Source of the DNA: JAHRVQ01 sp051278195
Lineage (GTDB): Bacteria > Pseudomonadota > Gammaproteobacteria > Pseudomonadales > Azotimanducaceae
DNA: 64,000 nucleotides
Assembly: GCA_051278195.1 (NCBI GenBank)
Contig: JBNMQM010000002.1
Span: forward strand, 62,001-126,000
Reading direction: 5' to 3'
Part shown: in pieces, positions 8,732 to 18,268 of the stretch
Numbering within the stretch: position 1 is the first letter of the stretch
Layout: each line of letters starts with the position of its first letter
Program-made: the position numbers and the translations under genes
The notes under the pieces: model-generated
The model's database searches: none
Told to the model about the DNA's origin: nothing
What the model saw: the letters and a program-made list of their open reading frames with translations, nothing else

Positions 8732-9712
8732 CTACTTGTAGGCAATGGCCGCCAGAATCCGGCGGTCTCCTGTGTAGGGCTGTCTGGCGTGCAAGACCGT
8801 GTGGTTATTAATCATCAGGACATCACCAGATTGCCAGTGGAAGTTGACGGCGAGTTCGTCCATTTTGGAGATCAGGGCCTGCAAGACATTGGCATCCATC
8901 AGTTCACCTTTGCCCGTGGTAACGGCCTTCTTGCCTTCATTTCGAGCATCATCCCAACCTGTATAGACGGCGACAACCGAGTTAAAGAAGACCTTCTGAT
9001 TTGTTTCATCGTCAAACCTTACGGCGGGTAACACTTGAGTCGTGGTGCGAACGCTATCATCAGGCAACCACTCCCAGTTCATACCGGCTTCCTGCATCGC
9101 CGCTTCCGCACCTTCTCGCGAATCGGTGTTAAAGGTCTCACGCCAGGAACGCCCGATGGGTGAATTGGTATCCGTTTGGTCTGGCATGGTGCGAGTGTAA
9201 CGTACGCCTTCTTGCTCAACACGCGCAGCGAACCCAGTGTCGATTGCAAAGAACTCCTGACAAATCTCGCCGGAATGCAGCAGAGAAGTTGAACCGCCAG
9301 AAACCGAGGCGATGTCACAATAGAAAAAGATATAACCTGGGGGGACGGGGACTTGAGCCATTTCGTGATGAAACGGAATTTTCTCTCTTGCTGGTGCCTC
9401 ATTTGCCGTGACAATGCGCGTTTCAGTGACCTTGTTTCTCGGTGCCGCACCACCTATATAAGGCATATTGCGATACTGCGTTTGATCTAACAGCTTCTCG
9501 AAGGCGTCGGCAGAGCTCACTGGGAAACCCCGCAATAGCACAGCGCCATGCTCAATCAACTTCTGATGAAGATCGTCTCGATTGTTTTGCATCCAGTCGA
9601 GTAGTTCTGCTTCGGAAAAGTCACCTTCTGCTTCTCGTGCACTAATCACGAGGGGAAACACACGATCATTGATGGTGCGTTGTTCGGCTAGTGGCGTGAT
9701 GTTTAAACTCAT
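8732..9712 (-). CDS. TauD/TfdA-family Fe(II)/2-oxoglutarate dioxygenase, clavaminate-synthase-like
   Basis: 326 aa. The iron facial triad appears as His115-x-Glu117 (FHHEMAQ) and distal His308 (LHARQPY), with a 2-oxoglutarate-binding Arg around 317. Glu instead of Asp in the HxD motif is the pattern of clavaminate synthase and SyrP-like hydroxylases. The enzyme should couple oxidative decarboxylation of 2-oxoglutarate to hydroxylation or oxidative cleavage of a small acid. It is the last gene of a minus-strand operon (GPH symporter, SDR, Gfo/Idh/MocA, then this gene 22 bases downstream), suggesting a step in the breakdown of an imported compound. Confidence 0.9.
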   Translation of the reverse strand: MSLNITPLAEQRTINDRVFPLVISAREAEGDFSEAELLDWMQNNRDDLHQKLIEHGAVLLRGFPVSSADAFEKLLDQTQYRNMPYIGGAAPRNKVTETRIVTANEAPAREKIPFHHEMAQVPVPPGYIFFYCDIASVSGGSTSLLHSGEICQEFFAIDTGFAARVEQEGVRYTRTMPDQTDTNSPIGRSWRETFNTDSREGAEAAMQEAGMNWEWLPDDSVRTTTQVLPAVRFDDETNQKVFFNSVVAVYTGWDDARNEGKKAVTTGKGELMDANVLQALISKMDELAVNFHWQSGDVLMINNHTVLHARQPYTGDRRILAAIAYK

Positions 9713-9734
9713 TCTCTAATCCTAAAATATTCTC

Positions 9735-10847
9735 TTAAAGGCTTATTCTGAAGTCTAAGCCTTCATCGAATAGCTCAACGACCTTATTGTGCGCGGCCGA
9801 GGTTTGTGCAGCCATACCAATCACGACCGCTTTAAGTCCGTCTTCAATGCTCACTTCAACGGGACCGCCTGATTCAACCGCGCGCTTAAAGCCAAGATGT
9901 TCAAAGTAGGTTGAGCCGTGATGGGCGCCTGCTTGTTGTAGTTTTTCATCGACAGCAATTCGTTCCTGACGTGGGGCGCGTGGACGTCTGGGGCTGAAGA
10001 CGACCATCGGTTCTGGCATTGGGCCATCATCTGCCCAGGTGATCTCTGGGCCCGGTATTAGGCACTCTAGTTTTGCGGTTGTGCCGACGGCACAGATTTC
10101 TTCTTCATAGCCCGACCCTTCCGCGAACATATTGAGGTCCAGCAGGGCGCGGCGGTTACTGGCAAAGCCCATGGTCACAAAGGCGTTGTCGATGATGTCT
10201 GGTGTCTCGCCATAATAGGTTTCATTGAGGTGATTACAATTTTGCCCGGTGGATGCGTAAACGTGAGCCACTTCCTCTTTCATAATAAGGCGAAATAAAT
10301 CGAAAAAGTGGCAACATTTCTCTACCAACGTACCCCCAGAGTTTCGATTAAACCGGTTCCAGTCATCGACTTTTTTAAGAAACGGGTAGCGATGTTCGCG
10401 GATGACTAATGACTGAAGCTCGCCTATTTCAGGCAATCTTTCGATAAAGCGTTCGAGAGGCGGAATGTAGCGGTACTCCATAGCAACCCATACCGGGGCA
10501 GAGTGGCGAGCAGCGGCTTCGCGAATTCTTAATACATCATCCTTTTCCGTTACTAGCGGTTTCTCCACCAGGATCGGCAACGCGGTTTTCTCTAATAGTG
10601 AAAGCAGTTGATTGGCGTGCTGATAATTTGGGGTGGCGATAATGAGTGCGTCGATATTGGGAATTTTTAACAAGTCATCGAGGCTCCCAACAATGTCAGC
10701 AGTCGGCAATAGCGTGCGGCAACGCTTCTGCATCTCTGCATTTGGCTCCGCGACGGCAATGACTTCAGCATCCGGGATCAAGGCCAGGTTGCGAATATGT
10801 TCGCGACCCATCATGCCACCGCCTAATAGTGCATAGCGCAGCGTCAT
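9735..10847 (-). CDS. Gfo/Idh/MocA-family oxidoreductase
   Basis: 370 aa. The N-terminal Rossmann fold begins YALLGGGMMGREH; ATPNYQHANQ and the signature VEKPLV follow, where the Lys of EKP is catalytic. The C-terminal substrate domain includes GGTLVEKCCHFFDLF, with the conserved His region. Members oxidise or reduce sugars, inositols or related polyols with NAD(P). The start codon overlaps the stop of the upstream SDR gene by one base (TGATG), so the two are probably translationally coupled. With the GPH-type transporter in the operon, a sugar-like substrate is plausible. Confidence 0.92.
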   Translation of the reverse strand: MTLRYALLGGGMMGREHIRNLALIPDAEVIAVAEPNAEMQKRCRTLLPTADIVGSLDDLLKIPNIDALIIATPNYQHANQLLSLLEKTALPILVEKPLVTEKDDVLRIREAAARHSAPVWVAMEYRYIPPLERFIERLPEIGELQSLVIREHRYPFLKKVDDWNRFNRNSGGTLVEKCCHFFDLFRLIMKEEVAHVYASTGQNCNHLNETYYGETPDIIDNAFVTMGFASNRRALLDLNMFAEGSGYEEEICAVGTTAKLECLIPGPEITWADDGPMPEPMVVFSPRRPRAPRQERIAVDEKLQQAGAHHGSTYFEHLGFKRAVESGGPVEVSIEDGLKAVVIGMAAQTSAAHNKVVELFDEGLDFRISL

Positions 10848-11563
10848 CAGGGCAACAGCACGCCGCCGTCGACATCGAGCGTCGCACCGGTCATATAGTT
10901 GTTAGACAGCGTGAGTATAATCGCACTTGCCACTTCATCCGCCTGACCAACACGCTGAAGGGGTACTCCTTTGCCCATTTGCGCGAGTACATCGTCTTTT
11001 TTGTCACCGAAGTGATCCTGCATACCCGACTCGATTAAACCCGGCGCGACAACATTGACTCTGAGAGGCGCCAGTTCAAGGGCGAGTGCGCGGCATAAAC
11101 CTTCCACTGCGCTGCCGACGCACGAAAGTGAGGACATGCCCACATTACATTTGCGGGCGGGTGTGCCGCTGACGAGTGTAATCGAACCCGCTTTGGTGAG
11201 ATGACTTGCGCCGGCTCGAACGACATTGCAGTAGCCCCAAAACTTGTTGAACGCTTCGCGAAATTGATCGTCGGTCTGCTCTAAAAATGGTTTCAATGTG
11301 CGTTCAGCGCCAGTGGCAGCAGCCACGATATGATCCACCTTGCCAACCGTGTTGAAAAGTTTCGCCAGTCCTTCGCGATCATGGGTATCGCAGCTGGAGA
11401 ATTGAATATCTGGATAGGCAACCTGACATTTTGTCACCTTATCGTCTGATCGACTCACAGCCCACACGCTTGCTCCGGCTTGTTGAGCTGCGACGGCGGT
11501 TGCTAAACCGATGCCCGAAGTTCCGCCGACGACAACCACATTCCTATTCGCTAGATCTTTCAC
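10847..11563 (-). CDS. Short-chain dehydrogenase lacking the YxxxK catalytic pair
   Basis: 238 aa. The cofactor loop VVGGTSGIGLA is intact and the C-terminal LRVNVVAPGLIESGM is typical of classical SDRs. Where the active-site Tyr-x3-Lys should stand, before the AVEGL helix, the sequence reads LSCVG, so neither Tyr nor Lys is present; the catalytic Ser region (ITLVSGT) remains. A known subgroup of SDRs lacks the pair and may bind NAD(P) without classical chemistry or use other residues. It sits second in the operon, 59 bases after the symporter and overlapping the Gfo/Idh/MocA gene by one base. Confidence 0.88.
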   Translation of the reverse strand: MKDLANRNVVVVGGTSGIGLATAVAAQQAGASVWAVSRSDDKVTKCQVAYPDIQFSSCDTHDREGLAKLFNTVGKVDHIVAAATGAERTLKPFLEQTDDQFREAFNKFWGYCNVVRAGASHLTKAGSITLVSGTPARKCNVGMSSLSCVGSAVEGLCRALALELAPLRVNVVAPGLIESGMQDHFGDKKDDVLAQMGKGVPLQRVGQADEVASAIILTLSNNYMTGATLDVDGGVLLP

Positions 11564-11622
11564 CTAATTCCCCCGCTTGATTCATCTGATTATGACGGCT
11601 GCCATACTACCTTGCTCACCGG

Positions 11623-13032
11623 TCATGGGGAACGGCTGAAGCCAACACGCTCAGCGATTTCACGGCGCACTGCCGCATGTTCTTTCTCGTTTAGAGCGAA
11701 CTTGAGGAACAGCAGAGCGCCGATGATGTAGCAGGCTGCTGGGAAAAGCGAAAACAGGGTTCGAAGGGCAAACTGGGTTTCCTCACTTTGGGCCTCATTG
11801 GGTACGAAGCCCGAGAGTTCCAGGGTAAAGCCGGTGATCAGAGCGGTTAAAGACGCGGCTCCCTTGCGAACTAAATTCCAGGCAGCAATGTAGGTGCCCT
11901 CTTTACGTTCGCCAGTAAGATATTCGTCATAGTCGATAATGTCAGCTTTGATTGAAGGAGCGACCACCGCGCCAATACCCCCCGTCATCCCGAGCACAAA
12001 GGATAAGAACCAGATCATGCTGGGTTGGTTAAGCGCGAAAAAGTAGCCGATAAAAGTCGCAGCAGTGAGCCACATGCTGATGCTCCAAAGTCTCTTTTTA
12101 CCCGTGTATCGCGCAACACGAATCCACAACGGTGCGAAGGCAAATTGCGGGATTGTGTAGGTAGCGAGAATGGCGGTGAAATACACCGTTTTGCTAAATG
12201 GAATGGCTTCTTCAGGAATGACATAGTCAACCATATAGGGCACCAGTAAGCCGATCGTGGCGGCGCCGAAGGTTTCAATACCAAACACGGCGAGTAACAA
12301 GAACGCATGGGGATTGCGAAACACATCAGCAAACGAACGAAATGGGTTTGATGAACCGCGTCCTTGGTATTCATTGCGTTCAGGCAACAACCTAGTTGAA
12401 CCCAGTACCAATCCGGTCACACTGATGCCCGCTATCATGGACAGGACAAAGGCCATTGTACGCTGGTTTTCCGCACTGCTGAGGAGATAAACAAACACCA
12501 GACCAAGACCCGCGCCGACAGCACCAATCATGTGGGTGTAGCCAAACAGTCGAGTGCGCTCATGGTAGTTGGATGTGAGTTCCATGCCGAGTGCGCCATG
12601 GGGCACGAAAAATGCGGTACTGGCGGTTTCGTACACGAACAGCGCAATGCCCATCCAGATCACAAGGTTGACGCCCTCCATGGTTGTCGGAGGTGACCAC
12701 ATCATGACCATGCCCAGGCCCATAGGGATGGCGGAACAGTACAACCAGATACGTCGACGACCGAATCGACTGCGCGTCCGGTCAGACAGAAACCCCGTCA
12801 TGGGATCAGAAATACCGTCCCAAATACGCGATGCCGCGATGAGTGCACCCATCGCCGCTGGAGCAATCAGCAATACATCAGTCGAAAACTTCAACAAATA
12901 GGTTCCAAATAAAAAACCCATCATTCGAAACCCAATACCAGGCGCGGCGTATGCCCAAATGACGCTCATCTTTAATGATTCAGCGCCAGCTTCGCCAGGT
13001 TTGGTTTGGTCGAGATTTGCTGCTTCAGTCAC
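11623..13032 (-). CDS. GPH-family (glycoside-pentoside-hexuronide) cation symporter, MFS
   Basis: 469 aa with about 12 membrane segments; start is GTG at 13032. DPMTGFLSDRTRSRFGRRR is the hallmark loop of the GPH/MelB group (SDRT then GRRR), and a second such loop lies mid-protein. Family members bring sugars, uronates or related compounds into the cell with H+ or Na+. It is the first gene of the operon with the SDR, Gfo/Idh/MocA and TauD-like genes, so it probably imports their substrate. The MarC gene lies 60 bases upstream on the same strand and may or may not share the transcript. Confidence 0.92.
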   Translation of the reverse strand: MTEAANLDQTKPGEAGAESLKMSVIWAYAAPGIGFRMMGFLFGTYLLKFSTDVLLIAPAAMGALIAASRIWDGISDPMTGFLSDRTRSRFGRRRIWLYCSAIPMGLGMVMMWSPPTTMEGVNLVIWMGIALFVYETASTAFFVPHGALGMELTSNYHERTRLFGYTHMIGAVGAGLGLVFVYLLSSAENQRTMAFVLSMIAGISVTGLVLGSTRLLPERNEYQGRGSSNPFRSFADVFRNPHAFLLLAVFGIETFGAATIGLLVPYMVDYVIPEEAIPFSKTVYFTAILATYTIPQFAFAPLWIRVARYTGKKRLWSISMWLTAATFIGYFFALNQPSMIWFLSFVLGMTGGIGAVVAPSIKADIIDYDEYLTGERKEGTYIAAWNLVRKGAASLTALITGFTLELSGFVPNEAQSEETQFALRTLFSLFPAACYIIGALLFLKFALNEKEHAAVRREIAERVGFSRSP

Positions 13033-13092
13033 GTGTTGCTTAGCTCTTTATTCGATGGGGAGATAAATGATGAGCTAAATGTAGAGTGGAAT

Positions 13093-13677
13093 TTAGGTGA
13101 AGTCGAACATCTTAATGGCATTTAACATCATCTGCACAGACATCATGACCAGAATCATCCCCATTAATCTTTCAATTGCGGTCAGTCCCCGTTGCCCCAG
13201 CAAGCGATGCATCGGTGTCGCGGCGAGGAGAATGACCGCGGTTACAACCCAGGCACCACTGATTGCCATAAGAAGGTCCAGCGTTGGTGTCGTGGTAGAC
13301 ATCAGCATAAGTACCGCCATGATCGAAGGGCCGGCTACGGCTGGAATGGCCAGTGGGACAATAAATGGTTCTCCATCCGGCGTATCGCCGAATAAACCTT
13401 CAGGTGATGGAAAGATCATGCGAATGGCGATGATGAAGAGGATGATGCCGCCCGAAATCGAGATCGCCTCTTGAGATAGATGTAGGAAATCCAAGATGTA
13501 ACGGCCGCCAAAAAGATACAGCAGCAATATGACGTACGCGATCAGAAGTTCACGAATTGTGATTCGCAGGTGACGCGCGGGATCTACCTTACGCAGGACA
13601 GCCATAAACACTGGAATGTTACCCAGTGGATCCATAATCAGGAAGAACACGACAGCGGCACTGAAGATTTCAGTCAA
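13093..13677 (-). CDS. MarC-family integral membrane protein
   Basis: 194 aa, close to the family's usual 200-210, with six hydrophobic segments. MDPLGNIPVF in the first segment and LAIPAVAGPSIMAVLM in the fourth are the repeated family motifs. MarC-family proteins are widespread inner-membrane proteins of unsettled function; the historical link to multiple antibiotic resistance has not held up. About 240 bases without a gene separate it from the divergent RND pump operon; I see no convincing regulatory motif there. Confidence 0.92.
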   Translation of the reverse strand: MTEIFSAAVVFFLIMDPLGNIPVFMAVLRKVDPARHLRITIRELLIAYVILLLYLFGGRYILDFLHLSQEAISISGGIILFIIAIRMIFPSPEGLFGDTPDGEPFIVPLAIPAVAGPSIMAVLMLMSTTTPTLDLLMAISGAWVVTAVILLAATPMHRLLGQRGLTAIERLMGMILVMMSVQMMLNAIKMFDFT

Positions 13678-13918
13678 GGTGGCATCCTAAAAGTAGAAGC
13701 ATATCACTCTAACGTGAACCGCTCTTGCTGTTACACCGTAAAACTTCCTCGTTTCACTGCTTACATCGGTAAGGTATTGAAATATAAAGTATTTAGTATG
13801 ATGCACCGCATCAAAGTCCTTGGTGATAGAAACTAATCGCTGAGACATACAACCCTTATATTGCACTAGCCCTCATTACTGGTATCGGGCGAACTGCTGC
13901 TGCAGCTGGAGCTTATCT

Positions 13919-15001
13919 TTGAGTAACAAAAATTTTATCGCGCTGATGATCGGTGTTTCGATGGCCATTTGGCTGTTGTCCGGTAGCTTTTCTGGAGATC
14001 AAGTCAATGCCGCAGAAAACGGCGAGACAGCAGAGCGAGAAAGTTTGTTTAAAGTCCGCGCGCTTGAGAGCCAGGCGCGCGAGCAGGGCACGTCGTTGGA
14101 TGTCAGTGGTCAAACCGAGGCCAACCGAGTGGTTACTGTCCGCGCAGAGGTCGCTGGTCGAATCGATCAAATGCCGGTCGTTAAAGGAGATGTTGTGAAG
14201 ACGGGCGATGTGCTGTGCCATTTGGCGATCGATACTCGGCAGAGTGACCTTGAACAATCGAAAGCGGCATTTAAGAGTGCCGAGTTGGAATATAAGGGAT
14301 TGCAAGACCTTCATAAACGAGGTCTGCAGTCTGAAGTTAATCTGGCTAGAGCTGAAGCTGCATTGGCCACCGCGCGCACGGATGTGAATCGATCTGAGCT
14401 TGCTCTGCTAAAGACCAATATCGTCGCCCCTTTTAATGGTGTCGTAGAACAACAGCTGGTTGAAGAAGGTGATTACCTGAACGTTGGCCAAAGCTGCGTG
14501 ACCGTTATAGAAATTGATCCAATTATTGTGAAGGGCCAAGTTGCCGAGCGAAATGTGAATCAAGTGGTGCTTGGCCGTGAGGTTAGCGTGCAGTTAATTA
14601 CTGGCGAGTCCCTAGTTGGTGAGATCACGTTTGTGGCTCGTTCGCCAGATTCAATCACGCGGACTTTTCCGATAGAAGTGACCGTGAATGATCCTGGTCC
14701 GTCTATTCGAGCGGGTATTTCTGCACGCCTGCAAGTGCCGCTAGGGTCGCAAATGGCTCATCTTATTTCGCCTGCTGCGTTGGTACTAAACGATGCTGGT
14801 AAAATGGGCGTCCGCATTGTCGAGGACAGTGGCATCGTAAGATTCAAAATCGTGAATGTGGTCAGTGAGTCAATGGAGGGCATCTGGGTCAATGGACTCC
14901 CAGAGCGGGTTACGCTGATTACTGTGGGCCATGAAGAAGTGTTTGATGGTCAACAAGTCGAGGTGGACTTGACACCACTCGGCGCGATCGTTAGTCGCTG
15001 A
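13919..15001 (+). CDS. RND efflux pump periplasmic adaptor (membrane fusion protein)
   Basis: 360 aa; TTG start at 13919 with GGAG 7 bases upstream. A signal-anchor at about 4-25 is followed by the split lipoyl domain (VVTVRAEVAGRIDQMP and TNIVAPFNGVVEQQ), separated by a short alpha-hairpin (about residues 95-155) and followed by beta-barrel domains. It bridges the inner-membrane pump to an outer-membrane channel. The permease gene starts 5 bases later, so both form one operon. No TolC-type channel gene is present, so a channel encoded elsewhere must be used. Confidence 0.94.
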   Translation: MSNKNFIALMIGVSMAIWLLSGSFSGDQVNAAENGETAERESLFKVRALESQAREQGTSLDVSGQTEANRVVTVRAEVAGRIDQMPVVKGDVVKTGDVLCHLAIDTRQSDLEQSKAAFKSAELEYKGLQDLHKRGLQSEVNLARAEAALATARTDVNRSELALLKTNIVAPFNGVVEQQLVEEGDYLNVGQSCVTVIEIDPIIVKGQVAERNVNQVVLGREVSVQLITGESLVGEITFVARSPDSITRTFPIEVTVNDPGPSIRAGISARLQVPLGSQMAHLISPAALVLNDAGKMGVRIVEDSGIVRFKIVNVVSESMEGIWVNGLPERVTLITVGHEEVFDGQQVEVDLTPLGAIVSR

Positions 15002-15006
15002 ATATT

Positions 15007-18000
15007 ATGAATTACGTTGGCGCATTAATGAGCCGTTCACGGACGGTAATCTCGATATTCTTAGTTATTTTACTTGCAGGCTTCGTGTCCTATAGCAACA
15101 TCCCCCTGGAATCTAATCCAGATGTCACAGTGCCCGTGATCGTGGTCACTGTTCCACACGAAGGTATTTCTCCAGAAGATGCAGAACGACTGTTGGCAAG
15201 GCCAATGGAGCTGGAATTTAAGGCGATTGAAGGGATTGATGAAATCAACTCCTACTCTGGAGAAGGTAGCGCAACAATCGTGTTGTTATTTGATTACAGC
15301 TTTGATTCTGCTCAAGCCTTGTCAGATGTCCGGGAAGCCGTAGATAAGGGCAAGGCTAAAATTCCCTCAACAGCAGAAGAGCCCATTGTTAGTGAAATTG
15401 CGGCATCTGACTTTCCGATCATTACCATCAGCCTTGGCGGTGAAGGTGTGCCAGATCGCGTATTGTCTCGTTTAGCAAAGGAATTACAGATAGAGATTGA
15501 AGCCATTGGGGAGGTCCTAGAAGCTAACATCAATGGTAATCGAGAGGAAGTTCTGGAAGCTGTGGTCGACCCGGCGCAGCTCGAGTTATACGGTATTACC
15601 AATGATGAACTGGTGTCCGCGGTATCACGTAATAACCGGCTGATTGCAGCGGGCGCGGTTGACACGGGGAAGGGCAGTTTTTCAGTTAAGATTCCTGGCC
15701 TAATCGAGACGGCTGAAGATGCGCTTTCGATCCCTGTTAAAGCAACCGGCGATAGTGTTGTGCAGCTGCGAGACGTCACAAGCCTGCGCCGTACTTTCAA
15801 AGATTCTCAAGGTTATACGCGCGCCAATGGCTCGCCAGCGGTGGTATTGGAAGTATCCAAGCGTAAAGGAACGAGTCTGGTGACAGCCGTTGAAAAGGTG
15901 AAGGAAGTTGTTGAACGCGAAAAACGAAACTTCCCACCCATGGTCGAGGTGAATTATCTGGCTGACCGGGCACCCGATACACTCGATCAAATCAATACGT
16001 TGCAAGGTAATATTTCTACTGCGATGTTCCTAGTACTGACGATTGTCGTTGCTGCGGTGGGTGTTCGCTCCGGGTTGTTGGTGGCGCTAGGGATACCTTT
16101 CTCTTTTCTGTTTGCCTTTATCGTTGTCAGTGCGCTTGGCTACACCTACAACTTTATGGTCATGTTTGGCATGTTGTTGGGTCTGGGCATGCTGATCGAT
16201 GGTGCGATTGTCGTGGTGGAACTGGCTGATCGTTCCATGAACGAAGGTAAATCACCAAGAGAAGCTTACCTGTATGCGACCCGGCGAATGTTCTGGCCGG
16301 TGCTTGCCTCGACGGGCACCACCCTCGCAGCGTTTTTGCCGTTAATGTTCTGGCCAGGTGTGACCGGCGGGTTTATGAAGTACCTCCCGGTTACCGTTTT
16401 TGCTGTGTTGTTCGGTTCCCTTGCCTATGCGTTGGTGTTTGCGCCCGTGCTGGGTTCGCTCATATCAAAGCCTGTGCAAAGTAAACCGGACTCTAATGCG
16501 GCAGCTCTCGAAGCGGGTCGCTATGCAGATTTGCGCGGGTTTTTGGCTTTTTATTATCGCATCCTCGATTTCACCACTCGGCATGCATTTATCGTTATCG
16601 GCATAACATTGGCACTGCTGTTCACCATTGTTCAGGTCTATAGCAAGACGGGTAACGGGACACAATTTTTCACGGAAGTGGATCCAACGTTTGCAGGGAT
16701 TAATGTTGCTGCAAAGGGCAATTACAGTGCTGCCGAACTCAACGACATTGTGGTCGATGTTGAGGACCGAGTTCGCCAGATAGGGAACTATAAGAGTTTA
16801 TATACGCGCTCCGGTTCAGGTGGCGTTACCGCTTCACCTGGTGGTGGTCGTTCCGCCGATCAGATTGGCAGCATGTTCATTGAATTGTCGGATCGCCGTA
16901 GCCGAGAATTGAATGGTTGGGATGTCGAAGACGCCTATCGTGAGGCAATTGCAGATATTCCCGGCGTTCGCGCAGAAATGCGTAAAATTGAGCAAGGCCC
17001 ACCAGTTGGCAAGGACCTGCAGATACAAATTGCAGGTGATGAGCTGGCTATCCTGGCTCAAGAAACCCGGCGGCTCAGCGCCTACCTGAGTTCTTTGGAG
17101 GGGTTGCGTGATGTTGATGATACTGCGCCTGTGCCTGGCATTGACTGGGAGATTAGTTTGGACCGTGGTAAGGCTGCGATGATGGGGGCAGACCTGACCA
17201 GCGTCGGTGCCGCCATCCAACTTATCACTAACGGTGTGCTCGTGGGCAAGTACCGCCCAGATGACGTGGATGATGAGGTGGACATCCGGATACGCTATCC
17301 GGAAGAGTATCGCAACATTTCGCGTCTTGATGATTTGAGAATCTCAACCCCGAATGGGCAGGTACCGCTTAGCAGTTTTGTGTCCCGAGAGCCTAAACCC
17401 AAGTTGAGCTCAATCTTCCGCCAGGACGGTGAGCGCATCATGTACGTGCGGGCGAATACAGAAGCGGGTGTGTTACCTGAAGAAATGGTGACGGAAATCA
17501 AAAAATGGCTAGCGACTGCCGACCTTGATCGTTCGCTCAAGGTCATTTTTAAGGGTGCAAACGAAGAGCAGAATGACTCGTTGGCTTTTATCGGCGTGGC
17601 CTTTACTTTGGCGCTGGCATTGATGGGTATCCTATTGGTGACGCAATTTAACTCGTTCTATCAGGCCGCGCTTATTCTGTCGGCTGTGATTATGTCGACC
17701 GTGGGTGTATTGCTTGGACTACTGGTGTTGGGCCAACCATTTAGCGCAATCATGACCGGGGTGGGCATAGTCGCGTTGTCAGGCATTATCGTGAACAATA
17801 ATATTGTGCTGATCGATACCTTTAACTATTTACGCCTCGAGAATCCAGACTGGCGCATTGAGCGCGTTATTATCCAAACTGGCTGCCTGCGATTACGCCC
17901 GGTGTTTCTGACAACCTTTACAACGGGATTCGGTCTGCTGCCCATGGCCAGTGGTATTTCTATCGATCTGATAGCTCGTGAGGTTGAAATGGGTGGCCCT

Positions 18001-18192
18001 GTGGCATCTTTTTGGGTGCAATTGGCCTCGGCCATTGTGTCTGGGCTGAGTTTCGCGACGCTGCTCACTTTGATTGTGACGCCGGCGATGTTAATGGCGC
18101 CGACTGCATTTCGCTATATGGTCGAGAACGTTCGCGGCGTCGCGTCAAAACGAAGCCAAGCAAAAGAAGACCAGGCGGCTCGCACAGCCTGA
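15007..18192 (+). CDS. RND efflux permease (AcrB/MdtB-like, HAE-1 type)
   Basis: 1061 aa, full length, with the usual 12 membrane segments and two large periplasmic loops. The TM4 proton-relay motif reads GMLIDGAIVVVE, with one Asp where AcrB has Asp-Asp. The TM10 equivalent reads IIVNNNIVLID, Asn in place of the AcrB Lys; both variants are common in this branch of the family. The protein exports amphipathic compounds by proton exchange as a trimer in the inner membrane. It is coupled to the adaptor gene upstream. No local TetR or MarR regulator gene is seen, and the substrate is unknown. Confidence 0.95.
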   Translation: MNYVGALMSRSRTVISIFLVILLAGFVSYSNIPLESNPDVTVPVIVVTVPHEGISPEDAERLLARPMELEFKAIEGIDEINSYSGEGSATIVLLFDYSFDSAQALSDVREAVDKGKAKIPSTAEEPIVSEIAASDFPIITISLGGEGVPDRVLSRLAKELQIEIEAIGEVLEANINGNREEVLEAVVDPAQLELYGITNDELVSAVSRNNRLIAAGAVDTGKGSFSVKIPGLIETAEDALSIPVKATGDSVVQLRDVTSLRRTFKDSQGYTRANGSPAVVLEVSKRKGTSLVTAVEKVKEVVEREKRNFPPMVEVNYLADRAPDTLDQINTLQGNISTAMFLVLTIVVAAVGVRSGLLVALGIPFSFLFAFIVVSALGYTYNFMVMFGMLLGLGMLIDGAIVVVELADRSMNEGKSPREAYLYATRRMFWPVLASTGTTLAAFLPLMFWPGVTGGFMKYLPVTVFAVLFGSLAYALVFAPVLGSLISKPVQSKPDSNAAALEAGRYADLRGFLAFYYRILDFTTRHAFIVIGITLALLFTIVQVYSKTGNGTQFFTEVDPTFAGINVAAKGNYSAAELNDIVVDVEDRVRQIGNYKSLYTRSGSGGVTASPGGGRSADQIGSMFIELSDRRSRELNGWDVEDAYREAIADIPGVRAEMRKIEQGPPVGKDLQIQIAGDELAILAQETRRLSAYLSSLEGLRDVDDTAPVPGIDWEISLDRGKAAMMGADLTSVGAAIQLITNGVLVGKYRPDDVDDEVDIRIRYPEEYRNISRLDDLRISTPNGQVPLSSFVSREPKPKLSSIFRQDGERIMYVRANTEAGVLPEEMVTEIKKWLATADLDRSLKVIFKGANEEQNDSLAFIGVAFTLALALMGILLVTQFNSFYQAALILSAVIMSTVGVLLGLLVLGQPFSAIMTGVGIVALSGIIVNNNIVLIDTFNYLRLENPDWRIERVIIQTGCLRLRPVFLTTFTTGFGLLPMASGISIDLIAREVEMGGPVASFWVQLASAIVSGLSFATLLTLIVTPAMLMAPTAFRYMVENVRGVASKRSQAKEDQAARTA

Positions 18193-18204
18193 GGCAGTTA
18201 ATCT

Positions 18205-18266
18205 GCTCTGCCGGTACTCGAATAAACTCGGGAATGTTATTCTTTGATTTTTTGAGAGGGCAGAGC
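18205..18266. promoter_or_regulatory. 8-bp inverted repeat whose right arm covers the aldo/keto reductase ribosome site
   Basis: GCTCTGCC at 18205-18212 is perfectly complementary to GGCAGAGC at 18259-18266. The right arm overlaps the Shine-Dalgarno region and ends 2 bases before the TTG start at 18269, so pairing in the mRNA could hide the ribosome site. The 46-base spacing makes the hairpin long-range; function is inferred only. Confidence 0.35.
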
Positions 18267-18268
18267 CA

